The notes under the pieces are model-generated. The model was not told where the DNA came from. It did not search any database and saw only the letters and a program-made list of their open reading frames with translations. 64,000 nt of DNA. Origin: Alisma plantago-aquatica. Lineage: Eukaryota > Streptophyta > Magnoliopsida > Alismatales > Alismataceae. Position 1 is the first letter of the stretch. Each line of letters begins with the position of its first letter. A program made the position numbers and the translations under genes. Location: assembly GCA_963693085.1 (NCBI GenBank), contig OY856409.1, positions 1,620,047,211 to 1,620,111,210 on the forward strand, given 5' to 3'. Below, piece after piece: positions 36,639 to 48,400 of this stretch.

Positions 36639-36868
36639 TCGGTCGAGTTTCCCATCCTTAAAACTCAACCGATCAATCCTTAGTCAATTTTTTGCAGATT
36701 GCATCGGTCGAGTTGTGTTTACACAGAACTCGACCGATCAGGTAATTGACCATTTCGACTTTAAATGGTTGGTCGAGTTTTGTCAAGACAAACTCGACCG
36801 ATCATTTGAATATCGACTTTGTCATTTACTTGATCGGTCGAGTTACCTTTATTGAAACTCGACCGATT
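36639..36868. repeat. Four TCGGTCGAGTTT inverted-repeat units, element C 5' LTR
   Basis: Each unit is ATCGGTCGAGTT, a short loop, then AACTCGACCGAT, at 36639-36674, 36702-36740, 36767-36803 and 36831-36868. The repeat length is 63-65 bp. Each could form a hairpin of about 12-15 bp. The last ends about 135 bp before the TATA box. Confidence 0.93.
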
Positions 36869-37003
36869 ACACTGTATGGAATTTGCAGAAAAAAGTGATC
36901 TGACCGTTGGTGAGTGTTTTGAGCAAAAATAGAGTCGTTTCTTTGAACCAAAAATGGCTATTTTCGTATCCAAGTGTCCCACAACTTAAAGGGGCACCCT
37001 CAA

Positions 37004-37012
37004 CTATAAATA
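37004..37012 (+). promoter_or_regulatory. TATA box of element C 5' LTR
   Basis: CTATAAATAGACC, identical in the 3' LTR at 44489. Confidence 0.8.
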
Positions 37013-37821
37013 GACCCTCTTGGAGTTCATTCCAAGGCTGCTCATTCATTGCAAACTTGGTGCTAGCATAGTTGAGAGTGTTCTAACCCTTTGAGCCCCT
37101 TTATCTCTCTACCTTCAAGTCAAATTCATGAGTATGAGTGAGATAGGTCCTTGTGTAAGAGAGCTACTCCATGTGTTGATGTAAAATCTCTCCTCCTCCA
37201 TCTTCCAACCTCCATTCCTTTGAAGATTGTTGAAGATCTCTCTCTAAGTGAAGGAGATGGTGCTGCTATTCTTCAAGGTTGAAGAAGGCAAGCTGCTCTA
37301 GGTCTCCAAGTGAAGGAGATAGGTTCTCTAGATCTCCAAGTGAAGGAGAGAAGCAAGGCAACACTCAAGGAAGATTGGTAATCCCTTAAAGGCAAAAGAC
37401 TTGAAGAAAGGAGTGGGCAAGTCCATGTTGATGGCTGATGACTCCATGCTTCAAGTGGGTAAGCTCCTTCTATAGGTTGAAGATCTTTTCTTGAGGTACT
37501 AAGCCCTTGGATGTGTGGTTGTTGTATCTTGTAATCTTATTGTGGAATATAAGAGTACTAAGATTACAAATCTTAGAGACTAACCCACTCTAGGTAGTGG
37601 ACTGACATTGCTCCTAAGTTTAGGACATGGAACCACTCTAAACCACCTGTCCATGTGCTTGCTCGACCTTGTCTCTTATCCTTGTTGTGCATGTTAGATT
37701 AGTTCATCAAATTGCTGCTTGTTTAAGTTTCTGCAATTAATACAATTTGATGGTCTAATCAATTTTGTGAGAATTGTGAAGCTCTATTCAACCCCCCCCT
37801 AGAGCCCATTGATCCAACAAG

Positions 37822-37832
37822 TGGTATCAGAG
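37822..37832 (+). other. Primer-binding site of element C
   Basis: TGGTATCAGAG, 2 bases after the LTR end, matches the initiator tRNA-Met complement. Confidence 0.88.
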
Positions 37833-37917
37833 TAGGTCTTCTCCAAGCTACTTCAACAAGTAGGAGAAGACGGGCAATTCGGCACTTGGTTTGCTGAACC
37901 TAGAAGGAAGCTTCTTC

Positions 37918-38985
37918 ATGAGACCTCCGGTCTTCGACATCACCAACTTCCTATATTGGAAGAGAAGGATGTAGTTCTACCTTCAAGGTGTGAGCTATGA
38001 AATGTGGAAGATAGTCCACCTCAAATATATAGATCCAAAGGGGGACATCACCACATGGACTGAAGTTGAAATTAAGCATGCTCAACTCAACGCCAAAGCT
38101 GTGAGCATCATCTACGCTGCCCTTACTCCATCCGAGTTCAACCGGATCTCCTCATGGGACACCGTACATGAGATATGGAACAAATTGTGTGTCACCTATG
38201 AAGGAATCAAGCAAGTGAAGAAAGCCAAGGTTTACATTCTTGGTGGTATTCTAGAGAACTTCAAGATGGGTAAGAATGAGAGAGTGGTTGATATGTACAC
38301 TAGGCTCAATGTCATCTTAAATAGTTTGGAAGCCCTTGGGAGTGTGATGCATAGAGGTACTATGAACTCTAAGATCTTGAGATCAAACAAGAGATCTCTT
38401 CCTAAGAGATGGGAGCCTAAGGTTACTTCAATTGAAGAGGTGTACAAGCTAAGTGAGTTGTCAACCGAGGAGCTGGTTGGTAACCTCCAAGCCCATGAAC
38501 CTAGGCTTGACAAGCAAGAAGAGGAAGAGAAGAGAGAAGAAAAAGAGTCAAAGAAGATAAATGACACAACCTTCAAAGCACAAATTGAAGAAATGGTCCG
38601 GCAACAACAACATGCCTTGAAGTCTCCCAACCCTTCCTCAAGTGAAGATGAAGGCTCCAATGAGCATGAGGCAAACTACTCAAAGGGCAAACACTTCAAG
38701 AGAAAGCCCTCATCTTCAACTCCAAGGTGCTATGAGTGTGGTCAAAAAGGCCACTACAAGAGTGACTACCCCAAGGCCAGAAGAGCCACCATAAGAGCAG
38801 CCACAAGAAGGACAAAGAGCACAAGAGAGAAGGCAAGTACAAGAGGAAGGACAAGAAAGGAAGAAGATCAAGAGATGCAACCCATGCAACTTGGGAGGAG
38901 TCTTCTTCAAGCTCCTCAAGCTCCGAAGATGGAGAATGCCATCTTGCTCTCATGGACTTTACTAGTGAAGATGTATGTGAGGTAA
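37918..38985 (+). pseudogene. gag: Element C gag (SIRE-type), broken
   Basis: The gag frame begins at ATG 37918 (MRPPVFDITNFLYWKRRM) and meets a TAG at 37972-37974. Element D has CAG (Gln) at the same codon. It is then open for 331 codons. A UBN2-type copia gag domain covers the first 170 residues, followed by an acidic/lysine-rich stretch and a zinc knuckle, CYECGQKGHYKSDYPK, in which the last Cys is Tyr (38767-38769). A frameshift near 38950 passes the reading to the next segment. Confidence 0.88.
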
Positions 38986-39929
38986 GCGAGGTAAGCAAGG
39001 TAAGTGAAGTAAATTTACTAGAGCTGCCTAAAGAAACTATGATTGATATGCTAAATGAATGCCAATCATCTTTTACTAAATACAAATCTAAAAGGAAAAG
39101 GTTAGGCAAGATAGTTGATGATCTTTATGCTAAAATTGATATTGTTGATCAAAATGAGAAAGTGCATCTTGAGAGTATAGATTACATGCAAGGGAAATTT
39201 CTTGACCTTGAACTTCAATACAATGGAGTAGAGGTTGAGAATGGTGTATATCTTAAAAATATTGAAAATATTAAGATAGAAAACCAAAAGTGCCTAGATG
39301 AGCTTGATGTTCTTAAAACTAAAAATGTGTAACTCAAACTTATTAATGATGCTAGGAGAGACGAAGTCTATGCTTATCAAAGAGAGATTGTCTTGCTTAA
39401 ATATGAAAATGCTAAGTTGCTTGCTCAAGTTAATGATTTATCCTCTAGGCCTATTTTGCAAAGTAATGAAGTTGCTAGCATAACTTTAGAAAGAGATTCT
39501 TTTCATACTAAAGCTCTCTGTCTTGAGGTCGACCTATTGCATGCTAGAGATGATCTTTCTAGTCTTTCTACTAATGTCATTAACCTTAGTGATGATAATG
39601 CCAAGTTAAGATCTTCTTTGCAAAGGTTTCTCTCAAGAAAGAAATCCCTCAATGATGTCCTAGAACACTCTACCAAACATGTTGGTACTAGTGATTTGGG
39701 ATATGATGGGACTGCTCCCAAAGGTAAGAAAAAGAGCAAGAACAAGGGTAAGAAGAAGAGTGTGGAACCTCCCATTTTCCATAGAGAGACTTCTAGCTCT
39801 AAGAACCCTATGGTTTGTGTTCATTATAAATTTGATGACCACTACTCCACTTATTGTCCTTACAAGCCCAAGGGGACCAAACCAAAGATGAAATGGGTCC
39901 CCAAGCTAACCTCGGATCCCAAAGTTTGA
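38952..39929 (+). pseudogene. Element C coiled-coil and second zinc-finger segment of Gag-Pol
   Basis: One frame with a stop near 39330. It has long helical, leucine/lysine/glutamate-rich stretches typical of the SIRE polyprotein between gag and protease (VENGVYLKNIENIKIENQ, LKYENAKLLAQVNDL). A lysine-rich patch follows (39720-39765), then a zinc-knuckle remnant (CVHYKFDDHYSTYC) and the KMKWVPK signature. The first knuckle position is damaged. Confidence 0.75.
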
Positions 39930-39959
39930 GTTGGGTTCCGACATCCTTCTTTCTTGTAG

Positions 39960-40767
39960 GTCAAAAAGAGATGGATTGTTGACAGTGGTTACTCTAAGCA
40001 CATGACTGGAGAAATCAGCCATTTCAACAAGTTTGTGAAAAAGAAAGGAGGATCGGTAACCTTCGAGGACAACAAGAAGGGTAAGGTCATAGGTGAGGGT
40101 GATGTGGGCAATGAGCTATGTATTAAAAATGTGTTGTTTGTTGATGGCCTACATCACAATTTAATTAGTGTTAGTCAACTTTGTGACAATGGATATCTTG
40201 TGTTGTTTACTTTTTTAGAATGCTTGCTTCTAGATTCCCTCTCCTACAATGTTATATATAAGGGAACTAGAAATGGTAATCTTTATGTTATTGTTCTTAA
40301 TGATCTTAAGCCCATACTAAATAGATGCTTGGTAGTGGATAAAAATGATATTTCTCTTTGGCATCGCCATTTGGGTCATGTGAATATGCATCAAATGAAG
40401 AAATTGAGCAAAAAGGACTTGGTTAAAGGACTTCCCAAATTGGATTTTGAAAAGCATGAGGATTGGCAACCTTGTACACAAGGGAAACAAACCAAATCCT
40501 CCTTCAAATCCAAAGAAGTCATGAGTACCAAGAGAGTTCTTAAACTTCTTCATATTGATCTATTCGGACCAATGAGAACGCAAATGCTTCGTGGTTCCAA
40601 GTATTGTGTTGTTATTGTTGATGATTTCTCTCGATATACTTGGACCTTCTTTCTCATTTCTAAAAGTGATACTCTTGATGTTTTCTCGAGTTTTTGTAAA
40701 CGGGCTGAAAATGAAGCTTCTTGTTGAATTGTTTCTATCTGTAGTGATCATGGGGGAGAATTTGAAA
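39960..40767 (+). pseudogene. Element C protease and integrase N-terminal half
   Basis: Protease active site WIVDSG (39972) with SKHMTG, then NVLFVDGLHHNLISVSQLCD. The integrase zinc domain begins WHRHLGHVN (about 40360); its second Cys pair is reduced to one (PCTQGK). The catalytic core starts at LLHIDLFGPM and VDDFSRYTW. A stop near 40725 and a single-base loss near 40768 shift the frame. Confidence 0.85.
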
Positions 40768-41440
40768 TGATCTTTTTGAGCATTTTTGTGAAAAATCTGG
40801 TTATTCACACAATTTCTCTTCTCCTCGTACGCCTCAACAAAATGGGGTTGTAGAGAGGAAGAACAGGTCGCTACAAGAGATGGCTAGGACCATGCTTCTT
40901 GAGTATGACACTCCTAAGAAGTTTTGGGATGAAGCTGTTAGCACGTCATGCTTTGTGCAAAACTGAGTTTTCACACATCCTTCTTTAAAGAAAACCCCCT
41001 ATGAACTATGGCGTGGTAGAAAGCCATCTATTGATTTCTTTCATGTTTTCGGATGTCCTTGTTTTGTTTTAAACACGAAGGATTCTCTTGATAAGTTTGA
41101 TCTGAAATCTTATAAGGCTTTCTTCCTAGGCTATAGCACTACTAGCAGGGCATATAGAGTATTCAACATTGAATTGTCTAAAATTGAAGAATTTATCAAT
41201 GTTAAGTTTATTGAAACTAAACATGTTGTTGGCAAGCATGTTGTTGATAATGATGTTGCAGATGATTTGATTCCTATCTTAAAAGACCTCAACATAGAAA
41301 ATAAAGGTAAGCAGGTGATAGAAGAAGAAGAAGAAAATAAGGATCCCACTCCCCGCTTTGTAAAGAATCATCCCAAGGAGTTGATCATTGGAAACCCTTT
41401 TGAGAGAGTGAGGACACAGGCTGCTCACAACAAATAATAA
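40768..41440 (+). pseudogene. Element C integrase C-terminal half
   Basis: In the shifted frame: TPQQNGVVERKNRSLQEMAR with the catalytic Glu, then FGCPCFVLNTKDSLDKFD and FFLGYSTTSRAYRVFN, the copia integrase C-terminus. Stops occur near 40963 and 41437. Confidence 0.85.
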
Positions 41441-42170
41441 GTAGATAGTGCCTTCATCTCCCAACTAGAGCCAAAGAACATCAAAGAAGCCCTGGGTAAT
41501 GATGAGTGGATCCTTGCCATGCAAGAAGAGTTAGAGCAATTCGAGAAGAATCGTGTGTGGACTCTAGTGCCAAGACCAAGTGATAGAAAAATCATTGGCA
41601 CCAAATGGGTCTATCACAACAAGCTAGATGAGCAAGGAAATGTGGTAAGAAACAAAGCAAGGTTAGTATCACAAGGTTACAACAAATAGGAAGGTATTGA
41701 CTTTGATGAAACTTATGCTCCTGTTGCTAGATTAGAATCTATTCATATGTTACTTTCCTTTGCTAGTTACAAAAATTTCTTGTTATATCAAATGGACGTT
41801 AAAAGTGCATTTGTTAATGGTAAAATTGAGGAGGAAGTATTTGTTTCCCAACCTCCGGTCTTTCAAAATGACAAGTTACCCAATCATGTTTATTTGTTGC
41901 AAAAAGCTCTCTATGGACTCAAACAAGTACCTCGATCTTGGTATGAAAAGATAAAGAACTTTTTGTTAGATAACGGGTATGTCATGGGCAAAGTTGATTC
42001 TACCTTGTTCCTAAAACACACTTCTAACCATTTTCTTATAATTCAAATTTATGTTGATGATATCATTTTTGGCGAGACTGATCTTGATCTTTGCAAGGAA
42101 TTTAGTTCTCTTATACAGAGTGAGTTCGAAATGAGCATGATGGGTGAGTTGACTTTCTTCATGAGCATGT
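41441..42170 (+). pseudogene. Element C reverse transcriptase, truncated
   Basis: The copia RT starts ALGNDEWILAMQEELEQFEK and continues through GTKWVYHNKLDEQGN, MDVKSAFVNGKIEEEVFV, LYGLKQVPRSWYEKI and the catalytic YVDD (42050-42061). It has a stop at 41686. After GELTFFMSM the match ends. The rest of RT and all of RNase H are missing and the sequence passes into env-like material, a deletion junction at about 42170. Confidence 0.88.
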
Positions 42171-43066
42171 GGTTTTCTTACATCACATGACCTGCTTTGA
42201 CACTGGTAAGAACACCAAAGACACCCACCCACCCTACCCGACTTTGATTTGTGGTTTTTTCAAGTTTTCCACTAACAAATGTCTCTTTTCTGACTTCCAT
42301 TATCCGGTCGCCAGAAAGGGTGTTTGTATTAGTGAAAAAACTCTTCAAAAGTCTATTCCTGTGTTTTCCTCTACCTCTGGTGCTTTCACCTCTGCCTCTG
42401 CTTCCGCTACCCCATCCTCCTCCACCCAAGCTCCACCACCGCAACCTCCTCCTCGACCCATCCGTGCATCTTTTCGTGTGTCTAATGAAACCCTTATGGG
42501 TTATATGATGCACCAATAGGCGTACAATCAACATGTTCAGGATCACCTACACCAGGATCCGTGTTCCATAATGTCTCACATGAACCTATCATGTGCATCA
42601 CCCTACCCTACCTACCAGCCATACCCTGGTAGCATATGCTTCATATGCATATGAGAATTACTATCCTGCTCCTGAGCCTTCCACTACTGCTCTGCCACCT
42701 TTTGATGTTGGTAGTTCCGTTCCTGCTGTTCTGCCGTTACCAGCTGGCCCCCTGGCTACTCTACTCGCCTCCTTGGGTGACTCTGCTCCGTCCTTCCCAT
42801 AGGCCAAGCAGCTTCATGCTCTTGGTATGTCGTGGGCTGAGCAGAATGCCCGCTGGCCCAGTCATTCTTTTGACCCTCCTGATGATGAGGAGATGCCAAA
42901 CCAGGCTGAGGATGGTGACGTTGATGCTGATGATGTTGGCGAGGAGGATGCTTCCGACGACGGTGATGGTGATGATGCTGGCACTGCTGCTCCGCCTTCT
43001 GATGGGGATGAGGACTACACTCCTGGCGATGAGGACCTTATTGATATAGATAGCCTAGATGTTTAG
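42171..43066 (+). pseudogene. Tail of an env-like third ORF of element C
   Basis: Begins near KDTHPPYPTLICGFF and continues through Ser/Pro-rich segments (42380-42460) to an acidic C-terminus (42860-43066, DADDVGEEDASDDGDGDDAG). Position after pol and composition fit the env-like or plant-transposon-protein ORF of SIRE elements. Its N-terminal part is lost and the frame is broken by stops. No viral envelope function can be claimed. Confidence 0.6.
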
Positions 43067-43790
43067 GTGGTTTCTTTGATTTTTAGTCTAGAATTCTTAT
43101 CATTTATATCTTTATAGACTATTTTGTATCAGAAACATCATGGCACATTCTTCTGAGCTGCGCTATTTCTTATCTTTGTGTTATCGCTCTTGTGTTTTGT
43201 AGTTGCTCGTATGTGGACGTATATCTCAGTTGAAATATCCTTGATGTGTACTATGGATATTTCCTATAGTTTATCCTATGCTTTGGTGCCATCTTGAGTT
43301 ATATTTTAATCATGACTTGGATTGTATGTCATCTTTTATCTGTGTGTGATATCTGCCTTTAAACTGTTATTTCATCCTCTGCTTACATGTTTGGTTGAGT
43401 TTTTGGAGAAGACCTAGTTTTTTCTCTTTTACCCCCTACCTTTTTGATAATGTCAAAAGGGGGAGATATATTTCAAGTGATAGTTCATGTCTTGAAACTC
43501 AATCATATTGGTTTTTCTTTGCTATAATATTACTTTTTCTTGTGAGATCCTTTTCTTATTCAATTCACTGTCCTTTATGTGACCTTGCAAAGGACTACAC
43601 ATTACATGTATATTGGTATTTCTATGTGTAGAGAAACTAACCATGCATGTTAGAGAAAGAATAGATTGAGGGGGAGAAAATTCACATTGTTCACATCATG
43701 AATCCCCCTAATTTACAAGGCAAAGGTATAACTTTCATATCCTTTCAATATGCTTGAGGAATGGTTTGTCATTGTCAAAAAGGGGGAGAA
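43067..43790 (+). other. Element C 3' untranslated region and polypurine tracts
   Basis: T-rich non-coding sequence. The tract AAAAAGGGGGAGAA (43777-43790) directly precedes the 3' LTR. Similar tracts occur at about 43455-43466 (CAAAAGGGGGAG) and 43668-43680, so there are extra internal polypurine copies. Confidence 0.75.
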
Positions 43791-45308
43791 TGTTGACCTA
43801 GAGGTTATAAATTGCCTATATTTTGATAATGACTTAACCATTCCATTCATATGTATTTAATATGTGTGTTTAAGATTGTTTGCAGGCATTAGGTATATGA
43901 AAAGGATCCAAAATCCAAAGCCCTAGAATGGGTCAAGTTCAAGTCAAAATAGCTACAAATGTGCCTTTTGGGATTTCTTTGTAAATGACCTTAGAACCTT
44001 TATGTAATCACTTGTAATGATGAATTGACTTGTAACTTAAGTGAGAAAAATTGTTTGGGACAAAAATCACCAAGTTTAATCACTTTAGATGCAATTTAGA
44101 AAATTGATTTCAGGCACTTTTTCGGTCGAGTTTCCCAGCCTTAAAACTCGACCGATCAATCCTTAGTCAATTTTCTGCAGATTGCATCGGTCGAGTTGTG
44201 TTTACACAGAACTCGACCGATCAGGTAATTGACCATTTCGACTTCAAATGGTCGGTCGATTTTTGTCAGGACAAACTCGACTGATCATTTGAATATTGGC
44301 TTTGTCGTTTACTTGATCGATCGAGTTACCTTTATTGAAACTCGATCGATTGCACTGTATAGAATTTGCAGAAAAAAGTGATGTGACCATTGGTGAGTGA
44401 TTTGAGCAAAAATAGAGTCGTTTCTTTGAAAAAAAAAATGGTCATTTTCGTATCCAAGTGTCCCACAACTTAAAGGGGCACCCTCAACTATAAATAGACC
44501 CTCTTGGAGTTCATTCCAAGGCTGCTCATTCATTGCAAACTTGGTGCTAGCATAGTTGAGAGTGTTCTAACCCTTTGAGCCCCTTTCTCTCTCTACCTTC
44601 AAGTCAAAGTCGTGAGTATGAGTGAGATAGGTCCCTGTGTAAGAGAGACACTCCATGTGTTGATGTAAAATATCTCCTCCTCTATCTTCCAACCTCCATT
44701 CCTTTGAATATTGTTGAAGATCCTTCTCCAAGTGAAGGAGAAGGTGGTTTTGTTCTTTAAGGTTGAAGAAGGCAAGATGCTCCAGATCTCCAAGTGAAGG
44801 AGATAGGTGCTCCAGATCTCCAAGTGAAGGAGAGAAGCAAGGAAACGCTCAAGGAAGATAGGTAATCCCTTGAAGGCAGAAGACTTGAAGAAAGGAGTGG
44901 GCAAGTCCATGTTGATGGCTGAAGACTCCATGCTTCAAGTGGGTAAGCTCCTTCTATAGGTTGAAGATCTTTGCTTGAGGTACTAAGCCCTTGGATGTGT
45001 GGTTGTTGTATCTTGTAATCTTATTGTGGAATATAAGAGTACTAAGATTAAAAATCCTAGAGACTAACCCACTCTAGGTAGTAGACTAACATTGCTCCTA
45101 AGTTTAGGACATGGAACCACTCTAAACCACCTGTCCATGTGCTTGCTCTTCCTTGTCTCTTATCCTTGTTGTGCATGTTAGATTAGGTCATCAAATTGCT
45201 ACTTGTTTAAGTTTCTACAATTAATATAATTTGGTGGTCTAATCAATTTTGTGAGAAATGTGAAGCTCTATTCAACCCCCCCCCCTTCTAGAGCCCATTG
45301 ATCCAATA
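43791..45308 (+). repeat. Element C 3' LTR
   Basis: TGTTGACCTAGAGG to ...GATCCAATA. It parallels the 5' LTR, with hairpin units at 44122-44351 and a TATA box at 44489. It has a longer C run near 45277. Confidence 0.92.
44122..44351. repeat. Four inverted-repeat units, element C 3' LTR
   Basis: Counterpart of 36639-36868. In unit 4 both arms differ from the 5' LTR in a pairing-preserving way: GATCGATCGAG with CTCGATCGAT, against GATCGGTCGAG with CTCGACCGAT. Confidence 0.92.
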
Positions 45309-45465
45309 GAATATTCATCTAAGTTAATGTTGAATAAATGGAATAAATATGTTAAATATGAAAAATATGGAAATTCATGCATAATAATACAAGATAACTC
45401 TTTTGTTAATAATGTGAAGATAATAGGACTATAAAACTTAAATATTGATGGAAATGATGTAATAT
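45309..45465. other. Short AT-rich segment between C and repeat F
   Basis: Starts with the right target duplication GAATA. It is probably the same host sequence as that left of element C. Confidence 0.4.
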
Positions 45466-45498
45466 TGTAATAAATATAATGGTAATGGGCCAAAATTC
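45466..45498 (+). repeat. Start of repeat F copy 1, left of the LINE
   Basis: TGTAATAAATATAATGG... resembles the start of F copy 2 (TGTAACAACTC). It ends in the 17-bp LINE target duplication GTAATGGGCCAAAATTC. Confidence 0.45.
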
Positions 45499-48400
45499 AT
45501 TTTGTTTTTGGAAAACAATCATGGAGAGCCTTGAAGTACAGTAGGGCCCTTGGACATTAGAGTTAATTAAGATGACATGGAATTGAGAAGGAAAAGTTTT
45601 GAAATCCTAAAGATAATCACTTTCCAAAAAGATAGAGCAAGATTCCAATCTAGCTAATGATTTGGGTTGCTTCAGGCAGTGCTTGGCAAGGATATCTTCT
45701 AGGTTGTTCATGGATCTTCTCACAAGGATCACCTTCTATAACGGTGATATTTTATAGTGGTCTCGAATGGAGTGAACTAGAAGTTTGTATTTTTTTGGGG
45801 GTTCTTTGAGGCCAATCACCCATTGCACTGTGAGCTTTGAATCACTTAGTATGATGCTATGAGATATTCCATTGAGATTCTTGTAGACCATGCCTTCCAG
45901 AATAGAATATAGTTCCCCTCACATTGGGTCTATTCCTTGAAGCAAAGAAGTGGCACCTCCTCTCTAGGTCCCATCACTATTCCTCAAGACCAGACTAGTC
46001 GAGATGTGATTGTTCTTGGATTCACTATAGTGTCAACATTAACCACTAGAGTGGCTGGTGTGATGTTGACCTGAGGTGCCAAATCAATGTATTTTGTACT
46101 CTACTATGTAGAAGGAGGTAAGAAGGCTTGATATACTGCAGTGGCTTCAACTTTGTGTGAATTGGCTAGAATCAAAGGGGAGTTGGATTTTTTTTTGAAA
46201 TTATAGGCATTCATGTTTTTCCAGATTAGACAACATGATAATCCAAAGAGAACATCCTAGACCTTTTAATTCTTTAGTGATTTTAGGTCATAGTGTAGAC
46301 AAGTTGTGGTTGAGTCCAGTGTGAAAAAGTCTGATGCTTCCTGATGTAGAAGTTGTTGTCATGTTTTCCTTGATTTCTCATAGTCTCTAATCGCATGAAG
46401 GATATTCTTATCATTCACATTACACCTTGTGCAGGTGCTAGAGTTGGTCAATTTCTTCCTGCATCAGAACACATTGGTAATCAGCCTCCCCCTATAGACT
46501 AGCCAAAGATGTGTTTTAACTCTATGAGGTATTGGCATAGACCATATTGTAGAGTAGTGATCTTGATAATTTGTACATGTGGTGTCACTGAGAATTCAGT
46601 ATGCTAAACTTGCAGTGTCGTTCCCGTCATTAGAATGAATCTATACCAGTTTGTCGGGTCTGTATAGGGTTTTGAGTGATGGCATGTGAAGGATGTTAGA
46701 AACTATGGGTGGTGAGAACTAGTGTTGAAGGAAGTCAGTATCCCAGGAACCATCTTCTTTGATCAAGCATGCAACTTTAAGGTCCTTGATATCATCCAGA
46801 ATAACACAGTGGGTTTGTAGAATGGGTGTGTGGCCATCTCCAACCCATGCGTCTGTCCAGGCATCAGTATCCCATCTTGAGATTGCTATTTTCCTTGAGT
46901 TGTTGAGAAGGAAAGGAAGTGAAGATTTGATACTTTGCCATAGGTGGGAGCCCAAGGAGTTTCTGAGCCCTTGGTTAGGATATTTATCTTTCATTTATTG
47001 AACCCAGGGGGTAGAGTCAACTTGGAGTAATTGTTATGATGCCTTCATAAGTAAGACCTTGTTGAATTCTCTTACTTGTCTGATGTCGAGGCCTCCCCTA
47101 TGTCGGGTTTGAGTAATGTGCTTACAAGATACTAGATTTAGTTTTTTAGAGGGTGAGGCATTGTTCCAAATGAGTTTTCAAATAATTTGATTTGTCTTGT
47201 CACAACAAAACATGGGCAGTTGAGACACTTTCATAGTGTAGCATGGTTGGGATAGCAAGACTAATTTATCCAATGTGGTACGTCCTATCAATGATAGAAA
47301 CTTGTTCTATGATTTGTTGATTTGGGTATACAGTTTATCAATAAGGTGTTGATAATGGCCCTTTCCTTTCACTTATGTATGATGGGCACTCCCAGGTGCC
47401 TCCCAAGGTGATATGTCTCGTTGATTCTGAGTTTCCTGCATATGTTAGCTATGAGCGTTCTGGGCATATTTAGTGAGAATAAATGATGAAATTGTTATGT
47501 GATAAGAACTAGCTACATGTGCGGTTGAAGCATTTGAGGCAGTGTTGAATAGACTTGACTTGACGGTGTGTGTCTTCTCTGAACAAAATAATATCATAAG
47601 CAAAGCTAAAATGTGAGAATGGAATTTTTGTCTTGTGAGTGTTACTGGTTTCCATCCGCCAATGTTGATCTCCACAGCTATAAGTTGGATGGATCTTTCT
47701 AGACATAGCACAAAAATGTAAGGTGATAATGGGTCACCTTGCTTAACACCACAAGAGGGGTTGAAGGAGCCAATATCCTCACCTTCCCAAAAAATTGACG
47801 TCTTCCCCGAGGAAATGATTTGCATAATGATGGAGATAAGCTTCTGAGGAATTAGAGTTTGGTTGAGAGTGTCTTCGATGAATGCCCACCTCATCATATA
47901 AAATTCCTTCACAGGATCTAGTTTCAAGGCAAGAAAGTGCTTCCAGTTGTGTTTAGACTCCAAGGAATGGATGATCTCCTGAACTAGAGCAATATTATCG
48001 CCAATACATCAACCAATCATGAAACTCAATTGGAGCAGGGAGATCCAATCCTTTAGGAATGGCTTGATGCGGGAAGAGATAACTTTTGATTTTTGTAGAC
48101 ATTGTTGAGAGAGATGGGTCTCAATTGGGAACAAGTCTCCGATGAGGGGACTTTTGGGATGAGAACTAGGGAGGCGTTTGCTACATCTAGGGAAAGCATA
48201 TGGTCTTTAAAAGGCTTGGAGACAAAGTTGAGGAGTTGGTTCTTAAGTGAGGGCCAATTGTCCTAGAGGAAAGAGATGCCCACCCCATCAGGCCTTGGGG
48301 CCTTTAGAGGATCCATTGAGCAGACGGATTCCCAAATCTTCGACTGGGAAGGAATTTCTACAAGGAGAACGATTGTAGTTGCAGGAAGAGTGGGGAAGAC

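Larger units (their letters stand above)
36308..37819 (+). repeat. Element C 5' LTR
   Basis: TGTTGACATAGAGG to ...GATCCAACA. It contains four inverted-repeat units (36639-36868), a TATA box at 37004, and a purine-rich stretch of GTGAAGGAGA words (37225-37360). Confidence 0.92.
36308..45308 (+). mobile_element. Element C: SIRE-type copia, near-complete outline
   Basis: A 9.0-kb insertion with LTRs of 1512 and 1518 bp, a target duplication GAATA (36303-36307, 45309-45313), a tRNA-Met primer site and a polypurine tract. Inside are gag, a coiled-coil plus zinc-finger segment, protease, integrase, most of RT, and the tail of an env-like third ORF, as in SIRE elements. About 5% of the first 200 LTR positions differ. 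Stops, frameshifts and a deletion make it inactive. Confidence 0.92.

Noticed and set aside
37990..38985. A 331-codon ORF as a host zinc-finger gene
   Set aside because: It is the copia gag of element C, between a primer site and protease/integrase/RT, with a damaged CCHC knuckle.
42593..43066. Acidic and proline-rich ORFs as separate genes
   Set aside because: They follow pol in element C, before its polypurine tract, and fit the tail of the env-like third ORF.
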